Of a stretch of 11,328 bases of DNA, positions 6,648 through 11,328 are shown piece after piece. The stretch covers positions 1-11,328 of the forward strand of contig ONNL01000053.1 of NCBI GenBank assembly GCA_900319195.1. Reading direction: 5' to 3'. The notes under the pieces are model-generated. The model worked only from the letters and a program-made list of their open reading frames with translations. It was not told where the DNA came from and did no database searches. The position numbers were made by a program, and so were the translations under genes. This stretch comes from an uncultured Ruminococcus sp. Lineage in GTDB: Bacteria; Bacillota; Clostridia; Oscillospirales; Ruminococcaceae. Position 1 is the first letter of the stretch, and every line of letters begins with the position of its first letter.

Positions 6648-8390
6648 ATGGAAAATATTACAGTTAAAGTCAACGGTGCTGAGATTTCTGTTCCTGCCGG
6701 AACAACAGTCCTTGAGGCTGCTCATAAAGCAGGTTTTGAAATTCCTACACTTTGCTATATGAAGGAAATTAATGAGATAGGTGCCTGCCGTATCTGCGTT
6801 ACTGAGGTAAACGAGGGCAGAGGCTTCCGTCTCGTTGCTGCCTGCGTATACCCCTGTTCTAACAACATGGAGATACTTACAAACTCTCCTAAGGTTATCG
6901 CAGCAAGAAAGAAAACTCTTGAGCTTATACTTTCAACTCATGACAGAAAGTGCCTCTCATGCGTAAGAAGCGGAAACTGCGAGCTCCAGAATCTCTGTAA
7001 TGAGTATGGCGTTGAAAATGCAGGCGCTTACGACGGTGAAAGGATCGAATATGAGGTAGATAACAGCGCTGCTCATATGTATCGTGATAACAACAAGTGC
7101 ATTCTCTGCCGCCGCTGAGTTGCAGTATGCGAAAAGACTCAGGGAATCGGCGTTATCGGTACAAACGAGCGCGGATTCAAGACATATATCGGCTCTGCAT
7201 TTGATATGGGTCTCGGTGAGACAAGCTGTGTATCCTGCGGTCAGTGTATCGCTGTATGTCCTGTTGGTGCACTCTCTGAGAAGGATTACGTAAATGACGT
7301 TCTCGCAGCTATCGCTGATCCCGAAAAGACAGTCCTCGTACAGACGGCTCCTTCTGTCCGTGCAGGTCTTGGTGAGTGCTTCGATTATCCTATCGGCACA
7401 AACGTTGAAGGCAAAATGGCTGCTGCTCTCAGAAGACTCGGCTTCGATAAGGTATTTGATACCGACTTCGCTGCTGACCTCACTATCATGGAAGAGGCTA
7501 ACGAGTTCATTGAGCGCGTTCAGAACGGCGGAGTTCTCCCGATGATAACTTCATGTTCACCCGGATGGGTAAAGTTCTGTGAGCACTACTATCCTGAGCT
7601 CCTTCCCCACCTTTCAAGCTGCAAGTCGCCTCAGCAGATGTTCGGCGCAACAGCTAAGACATACTACGCTGAGAAGATGGGTCTCGACCCGAAGAACATC
7701 GTTATGGTCGCTATCATGCCTTGTACAGCTAAGAAGTTCGAGATAGGCAGACCCGACCAGAGCGCAGCAGGTGTTCCTGATGTTGATTTTGCTCTCACAA
7801 CTCGTGAGCTCGGCAGAATGATCAAGCGTGCAGGTATCAACTTCAAGGCTCTCCCTGATGAGAAGTTCGACGATCCGCTCGGGATCTCAACAGGTGCAGG
7901 CGTTATCTTCGGCGCAACAGGCGGTGTTATGGAGGCTGCTCTCAGAACAGCTGTTCATACACTCACAGGTGAAAATGTTACTGACCTTCCCGAGGTTCGC
8001 GGAACACAGGGAATCAAGGAAGCTACTTACAAGGTCGGCGACCTCGACGTCAATGTTGAAGTTGCAAGCGGACTCGCTAACGCAAGAAAGGTTCTTGACA
8101 GCATCAAGGACGGCTCATGCAAGGCTCAGTTCATTGAGATCATGGCTTGTCCCGGCGGCTGCGTAAACGGCGGCGGTCAGCCTCAGGTAGCTATGGGCAT
8201 CAGAAACTTTGTTGACATCAGAGAAGAGAGAGCTAAGGTTCTCTATGACCTCGACAAGTCAATGCCACTCAGACAGTCTCACGAGAATCCCGCTATCAAG
8301 CAGGTTTACGAGGAGTACTTCGGCAAGCCCGGCAGCGAAAAGGCGCATCACGTTCTCCACACATCTTATGTTGAGAGAAGCGTAAACTAA
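6648..8390 (+). CDS. hydA: [FeFe] hydrogenase catalytic subunit HydA, interrupted by in-frame UGA
   Basis: This is the catalytic subunit that makes or consumes H2 at the H-cluster. Read through codon 157 (TGA, 7116-7118) it is 580 residues in one frame. The N-terminus is NuoG-like, with a [2Fe-2S] site (Cys36, 47, 50, 66) and a His-ligated [4Fe-4S] site (His98, Cys102, 105, 111). Two ferredoxin clusters follow: CILCRR-UGA-VAVC (Cys151, 154, position 157, Cys161) and CVSCGQCIAVC (Cys194, 197, 200, 204). The H-cluster motifs are all present: TSCSPGW (Cys303), MPCTAKKFE (Cys359) and ACPGGCVNGGGQP (Cys501, Cys505). If UGA stops translation, the product is 156 residues without an active site. The start is ATG 6648, 7 nt after GGAGGA (6635-6640), not the TTG just before it. 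No other stop and no decay is visible downstream. Confidence 0.93.
7116..7118 (+). other. In-frame UGA at a cluster-cysteine position of hydA
   Basis: The codons read TGC ATT CTC TGC CGC CGC TGA GTT GCA GTA TGC. The ferredoxin spacing CxxCxxCxxxC requires a ligand exactly at the TGA. The family sequence at this point, as I remember it, is CILCRRCVAVC. One base change from TGC or TGT gives TGA, so mutation or base error is the plain explanation. Selenocysteine is the interesting one, because Sec can replace Cys and is encoded by UGA. The open frame resumes at once and encodes recognisable HydA sequence between 7119 and 7205, which has no independent start. Confidence 0.9.
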
Positions 8391-8398
8391 AACACTTC

Positions 8399-8430
8399 AA
8401 AAGGACAGACCACGCGTCTGTCCTTTTTTT
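8399..8430 (+). terminator. Intrinsic terminator of the hydCBA operon
   Basis: GGACAGAC (8403-8410) pairs with GTCTGTCC (8416-8423) across a 5-nt loop. The flanking A-run and T-run (8424-8430) extend the stem and supply the U-tract. It starts 8 nt after the hydA stop. Confidence 0.92.
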
Positions 8431-8479
8431 GCATATTCGACTGACTTCTGCACATAATACCTCAAAAGGAGGAATGTAT

Positions 8480-9091
8480 ATGCAGACAAATTTCAACGAA
8501 AGTCAGACGAGGATAAACCTCATGCGAGCATTCGCAGGTGAATGTCAGTCGCAAAACCGCTACAACATCGCGGCACAGAAATTTTCAGACGGTAACTGTG
8601 AAGTGCTTGCCCGCGTCATGAAGTTCACCGCAAATCAGGAGGAACAGCACGCAAAGGTTTTCTTTGACCTGCTCGGTGACTCCGCAGGTGAGCTCATCAA
8701 AATCGAAGCGGACTTCCCTGCTGACGCATTTACCGATTTGCAGGACCTCATCGACTCAGCAATTAAGGGTGAGGAGCGCGAGGCTTCAATGGTCTACACT
8801 GACTTCGCAAGGGTCGCCGCAGAGGAAGGTTTCCCTGATATACAGGCAAAATTCAAGATGATAGCGGAGGTAGAGGAGAGCCACAAAAAGCGGTTTGAAT
8901 ACTACGCGAGCCTGCTGAGGAGCGACACGCTCTTCCGCACCGAAAACAACGAACAGGTGTGGATATGCCTTAACTGCGGTCATATCCATGTCGGCACCGA
9001 GCCGCCGAAGCAGTGTCCCGTTTGCAGCGTTGACATGAGCTATTATGTCCGCGAGGGAGAGGCTCCGTTTTCAATGTGCGGTACACTTTAA
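8480..9091 (+). CDS. Rubrerythrin
   Basis: This 203-residue cytosolic peroxide-scavenging protein of anaerobes reduces H2O2 with electrons from NADH via rubredoxin-type carriers. A ferritin-like four-helix domain (about 5-148) carries the expected di-iron ligands: Glu21 (GECQSQNRY), Glu54/His57 (EEQH), Glu101 (EEREA) and Glu132/His135 (EESH). The C-terminal rubredoxin-like iron site is CLNC (Cys163, 166) and CPVC (Cys179, 182). ATG 8480 is chosen because AGGAGG (8467-8472) lies 7 nt upstream. The ATG at 8474 is only 1 nt from the Shine-Dalgarno, and an upstream in-frame ATG at 8429 lies within the hydrogenase terminator. It is separated from hydA by a terminator, so it has its own promoter or lives on readthrough. 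I see no convincing promoter in the 49 nt between. Confidence 0.95.
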   Translation: MQTNFNESQTRINLMRAFAGECQSQNRYNIAAQKFSDGNCEVLARVMKFTANQEEQHAKVFFDLLGDSAGELIKIEADFPADAFTDLQDLIDSAIKGEEREASMVYTDFARVAAEEGFPDIQAKFKMIAEVEESHKKRFEYYASLLRSDTLFRTENNEQVWICLNCGHIHVGTEPPKQCPVCSVDMSYYVREGEAPFSMCGTL

Positions 9092-9101
9092 AAGCAATAT
9101 C

Positions 9102-9136
9102 GGGAGGACTTCACAGAGCGAAGTCCTCCCATTCTT
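9102..9136 (+). terminator. Terminator after rubrerythrin
   Basis: A perfect 11-bp stem, GGGAGGACTTC (9102-9112) and its complement (9120-9130), closes a 7-nt loop. The following ATTCTTAT is a weak U-tract, so termination may be incomplete or the hairpin may stabilise the mRNA 3' end. It starts 11 nt after the rubrerythrin stop. Confidence 0.75.
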
Positions 9137-9168
9137 ATCGGTACTGCGGACAAAAATCGAAATATATC

Positions 9169-9197
9169 TTGACAAAAGCTCCGTTTTGAGTTAAAAT
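9169..9197 (+). promoter_or_regulatory. Sigma-A type promoter for the small protein at 9266
   Basis: TTGACA (9169-9174), a 17-nt spacer and TAAAAT (9192-9197). Transcription would begin near 9204, about 62 nt before the gene start. It could also supply the downstream leader and reverse transcriptase if there is readthrough, since no terminator is seen directly after the small gene. Confidence 0.8.
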
Positions 9198-9265
9198 TAT
9201 AGCATAGAGTCCGCTGAAAACAGCGGCACTGCATTATGTACTACAATATCCGAGGAGGAATGAAA

Positions 9266-9796
9266 ATGGGATTTTTATCAAAGTTTATCGGCGCAATTGC
9301 CGGTGACAAGGGAATAGATGAAATGGTGAAGCAGGTTATCGACACAACAAAGGAAACAGTTACCAATAATGCTGCACCTAAGAACGCTCCGAAGCCGCAG
9401 ACTCCTGCTGCTGCCCCTATGGCTGCTCCAAAGTCTGCCGAAGAAAAATCGGGAAGGTCTTGGGGACCGACTATGCCGCAGGAGGAAAACCAGTTTTCGT
9501 TCAAGGGTACATACAAGGAATACTTCAGCGGCATTTTCAAAGCGGAATTTTCTGACTTCAAGGTCGAGCAGTCCACCGACCCGAAGAGAGACGCTGAATT
9601 TTTCACCTTCATCGACGCAAGCGGCAAGACTCGTTTGTTTGTCGAGGTCATGAGCCGCAAGTCCAACGCTCAGCGCCGCAAGACCGAATGCGTGAAAAAC
9701 AATATCCCCTATCTCCGTTTCTATCACGACTACCACGGCTGGTGGAACACTCGCTCATACGTTATCGACCGTGTGCGCGGACAGCTCGGAGCTTAA
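9266..9796 (+). CDS. Hypothetical protein, possible PD-(D/E)XK-like C-terminus
   Basis: This is a 176-residue protein I do not recognise. A short amphipathic N-terminus (1-31) is followed by a flexible Ala/Pro/Lys-rich linker (about 32-72) and a folded C-terminal domain (about 78-176). The C-terminal domain has an order recalling PD-(D/E)XK/DUF2726-like nuclease folds: a helix with YKEYF, Asp109 in KRDAEFFTF, a beta-strand LFVEVMSRKS with Glu127, then helix RRKTECVKNN and strand IPYLRFYHD. The exact E-x-K signature is imperfect (EVMSRK), so the domain may be inactive or only a look-alike. ATG 9266 lies 7 nt after AGGAGG (9253-9258); the ATG at 9260 is too close. It has its own promoter and ends 219 nt before the reverse transcriptase. 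A functional link to that gene is possible but not shown. Confidence 0.72.
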   Translation: MGFLSKFIGAIAGDKGIDEMVKQVIDTTKETVTNNAAPKNAPKPQTPAAAPMAAPKSAEEKSGRSWGPTMPQEENQFSFKGTYKEYFSGIFKAEFSDFKVEQSTDPKRDAEFFTFIDASGKTRLFVEVMSRKSNAQRRKTECVKNNIPYLRFYHDYHGWWNTRSYVIDRVRGQLGA

Positions 9797-9806
9797 CACA
9801 AATAAC

Positions 9807-9993
9807 GGCGGCATTTCGCAGCCCTCGTGTCCGACGAAAAGAACGCTTTGCGCCTGTGGCAGGTCAGGCATAGGATATATTTGTACTTCGCAGGCAGTCA
9901 TTCTATGTACGGCTCTGTACATTTTACAAGAATTTTCTTGTAAAATTTAACTCCTTCTTTTCCACGGTGAGACGCGGGCGGCGAAATGCCGCC
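9807..9993 (+). ncRNA. Candidate structured RNA / leader of the reverse transcriptase
   Basis: A 21-nt inverted repeat (9807-9827 with 9973-9993, 19 of 21 positions paired, 13 of them contiguous) encloses 145 nt. Inside are CCTG-tgg-CAGG (9853-9863), a CATAG/CTATG pairing (9869-9873 with 9903-9907), ATGTAC-ggctct-GTACAT (9905-9922, exclusive with the previous pairing) and a perfect 12-bp stem with a 2-nt centre (9921-9946). The element ends 22 nt before the reverse transcriptase start. Paired outer arms around internal stems directly ahead of an RT gene is the layout of retron msr-msd and of other RT-linked ncRNAs. It could instead be an ordinary leader with a transcription attenuator. No convincing promoter was found for it alone. 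Confidence 0.45.
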
Positions 9994-10000
9994 TGTTTTT
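9975..10000 (+). terminator. Terminator-like hairpin just upstream of the RT gene
   Basis: CGGGCGGC (9975-9982) pairs with GCCGCCTG (9988-9995), with one G-T pair, over the loop GAAAT, followed by TTTTT (9996-10000). It lies between the leader and the ribosome binding site of the reverse transcriptase, so it would reduce RT expression when it forms. Its stem overlaps the right arm of the long inverted repeat, so the two folds exclude each other. Confidence 0.7.
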
Positions 10001-10015
10001 AATGAAAGGTCATAT

Positions 10016-11215
10016 ATGTCACTTATTGATAGGCTATCAGACCCTGAATGCTGGGAGAAATTCTATAACTACAAGACCTCACTCTCGTGCACTAAACAGT
10101 TCACCAAGGAGCTGAGGTCATTTATTGACGAAAAGCGCTATATCCGCGTGTGTGACGCGATACGGGAGGGAGCTCCGTTTCCGCTGCCGAAACGCGCAGT
10201 CATAAGCAAGCTCGGGACTTCAAAAAAGCGCGTGATCTACACCTATCCCTCGGACGAGAACACCGTACTCAAGCTCCTGACATATCTGCTGCTGAGAAAC
10301 TATGACAGCATATTCGCGGAGAATCTGTTCTCATTCCGACCGAGCCATACGGCAAAAAAGGCATTTGCAAGGCTTGCATTCGTCCCCGATATGAACGATA
10401 TGCATTCGTACAAGGTCGATGTCAGCAACTATTTCAATTCCGTCAGCATTGACTTGCTTCTGCCTATGCTGAAAAAGACGCTCGGGGACGACGAGAGACT
10501 GTACAGCTTCCTCGCTTCGCTTCTTAATGAAAAGCGTGTGAGGAGAGGAGACAGCGAAATTATCGAGCAGAAGGGCATTATGGCTGGAACTCCCCTTGCG
10601 GCTTTCTATGCAAATCTGTATCTTAGCGGTCTCGACCACCTTTTCGCTTCAAAAAATATCCCATACGTCCGCTACTCCGACGATATTATCGTATTCGCCC
10701 GTACCCGTGAGGAAACGGAAAAATACGCGGACATTATAAAGGAGCACCTTGCTCAGCTCAGGCTGTCGGTCAATCCCGAAAAGGAGTGCTTTGCTTCTGC
10801 CGACGACGGCTGGGTGTTCCTCGGATTTTACTACAAAAAGGGAGTTATCGACATCTCACCTGCTTCTGTTACCAAAATGAAAAACAAGATGCGCCGCCGT
10901 CTCAGGACATTCATGCGCTGGAGCGACAGAAAAAATGTCCCGACGGAAAAGGCTGCCGCGTCGCTCATAAAGGCTTACAACTGCAAGCTCTACGAATACC
11001 GCGAGGACAACGAGCTGACGTGGACTCACTGGTTTTTCCCCGTTATCAACACTGACAGGAGCCTGAAGGTCATAGACCGCTACGCTCAGGACTGCATTCG
11101 CACCATGATAAGCGGAAAGCACACAAAGGCGCGATTCAACGTGCGGTACGGCAAATTGAAGGAGCTCGGCTACCGCAGCCTTGTCCACGAATATTACCTT
11201 GCCCAAAACGGATAA
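10016..11215 (+). CDS. Reverse transcriptase (RVT_1 type, YSDD), stand-alone
   Basis: This 399-residue RNA-directed DNA polymerase has the palm motifs in order: KRVIYTYP (71-78), FSFRPSHTAKKAF (106-118), KVDVSNYF with catalytic Asp135 (133-140), GIMAGTPLAAFYANLYLSGLD (split here as 187-197 and 198-207), YSDD with Asp222/Asp223 (220-223), LSVNPEK (250-256) and FLGFYYKKG (268-276). A thumb-like basic region and a C-terminal tail with RFNVRYGKLKELGYRSLVHEY (373-393) follow. There is no endonuclease or recognisable maturase X/HNH part. The retron hallmarks NAxxH and VTG and the DGR SQ motif are not seen. It is best called an unclassified group II-like, UG/DRT-like or retron-like RT. ATG 10016 follows AAAGG (10005-10009); the ATG at 9986 lies within the terminator hairpin. 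The codons look like those of the neighbouring genes. Confidence 0.88.
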   Translation: MSLIDRLSDPECWEKFYNYKTSLSCTKQFTKELRSFIDEKRYIRVCDAIREGAPFPLPKRAVISKLGTSKKRVIYTYPSDENTVLKLLTYLLLRNYDSIFAENLFSFRPSHTAKKAFARLAFVPDMNDMHSYKVDVSNYFNSVSIDLLLPMLKKTLGDDERLYSFLASLLNEKRVRRGDSEIIEQKGIMAGTPLAAFYANLYLSGLDHLFASKNIPYVRYSDDIIVFARTREETEKYADIIKEHLAQLRLSVNPEKECFASADDGWVFLGFYYKKGVIDISPASVTKMKNKMRRRLRTFMRWSDRKNVPTEKAAASLIKAYNCKLYEYREDNELTWTHWFFPVINTDRSLKVIDRYAQDCIRTMISGKHTKARFNVRYGKLKELGYRSLVHEYYLAQNG

Positions 11216-11272
11216 AAACTATTTTGGTGGTCGTTACGGGCTGGCGTTTGCGTATTTGCCCAACCTCACAAA

Positions 11273-11296
11273 GCGCGTACGTCGCGCATCGTTTTT
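11273..11296 (+). terminator. Weak terminator-like hairpin after the RT gene
   Basis: GCGCG (11273-11277) and CGCGC (11283-11287) form a 5-bp stem over a 5-nt loop, followed after 4 nt by TTTTT (11292-11296). It is 58 nt past the RT stop. The rest of the right edge holds a second small dyad, TTAAGG-gta-CCTTAA (11310-11324), and no gene start. Confidence 0.4.
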
Positions 11297-11328
11297 CGCG
11301 TCAGAATCATTAAGGGTACCTTAAGAAA

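Noticed and set aside
7116..7118. Genome-wide reassignment of UGA to an amino acid
   Set aside because: hydC ends with TGA at 4698-4700 followed by a normal intergenic gap and a ribosome binding site, so UGA is used as a stop here. The hydA position calls for Cys, not Trp.
7206..8390. A separate gene starting at ATG 7206 for the hydrogenase catalytic part
   Set aside because: There is no Shine-Dalgarno upstream. The preceding 87 nt are in frame and encode conserved HydA sequence, and a start here would leave the upstream ferredoxin cluster incomplete.
9241..9736. Long minus-strand open frames opposite the gene at 9266
   Set aside because: They have no ribosome binding sites or recognisable domains. 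The plus-strand frame has a good promoter, Shine-Dalgarno and folded-domain character.
9881..9909. TTGTAC-17-TATGTA as a promoter for the RT
   Set aside because: Both boxes match the consensus at only three of six positions and overlap the internal RNA hairpins.
9986..10015. Upstream ATG 9986 as the start of the reverse transcriptase
   Set aside because: It lies inside the terminator-like hairpin and has no ribosome binding site. ATG 10016 has AAAGG at a fitting distance.
9797..11328. Diversity-generating retroelement
   Set aside because: I found no template/variable repeat pair with A-specific differences, no avd-like gene, no C-type-lectin-like target, and the RT lacks the typical SQ motif.

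Overview
The window looks like chromosome of an anaerobic, fibre-degrading Ruminococcus-type Firmicute (Oscillospiraceae). This rests on a secreted protein ending in a type I-like dockerin after a Thr-rich linker, a DUF4250 gene, a trimeric [FeFe] hydrogenase operon, rubrerythrin, strong AGGAGG ribosome binding sites and TTGACA-17-TATAAT-like promoters. No tRNA, rRNA or CRISPR array was seen.

Layout. 1-316: non-coding, with a hairpin-dense left edge and a 79-nt inverted-repeat element. 317-2141: a promoter, a stand-alone ACT-domain protein (UPF0735/PheB family), homoserine dehydrogenase and an intrinsic terminator. 2151-3912, minus strand: a promoter, a long leader, a 58-aa DUF4250 protein, a secreted InlB-repeat/dockerin protein and a terminator. 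4095-8430, plus strand: promoter, hydC, hydB, hydA and terminator. 8480-9136: rubrerythrin and terminator. 9169-9796: promoter and a small protein with a possible PD-(D/E)XK-like C-terminus. 9797-10015: a structured non-coding leader. 10016-11215: a stand-alone reverse transcriptase with a YSDD active site, followed by a weak terminator-like hairpin.

How the genes work together. HydC, HydB and HydA would form a cytosolic electron-bifurcating NAD/ferredoxin hydrogenase that disposes of fermentation electrons as H2. Rubrerythrin protects the same anaerobic cell from peroxide. ACT protein plus Hom serve threonine/methionine synthesis. The dockerin protein would be displayed on a cohesin scaffold.

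Two points stand out. First, the hydA frame is interrupted by one in-frame UGA at codon 157. The family has a cysteine there, the third Cys of a CxxCxxCxxxC [4Fe-4S] motif, and everything downstream, including all H-cluster motifs, is intact. This is either a selenocysteine or other recoding event, a fresh nonsense mutation, or a base error. Second, the reverse transcriptase is preceded by about 190 nt of potentially structured RNA, bracketed by a 21-nt inverted repeat with two mismatches. The right arm can alternatively fold into an intrinsic terminator just upstream of the RT start. This resembles the layout of retrons and other RT-ncRNA systems, but the RT does not show the usual retron motifs.
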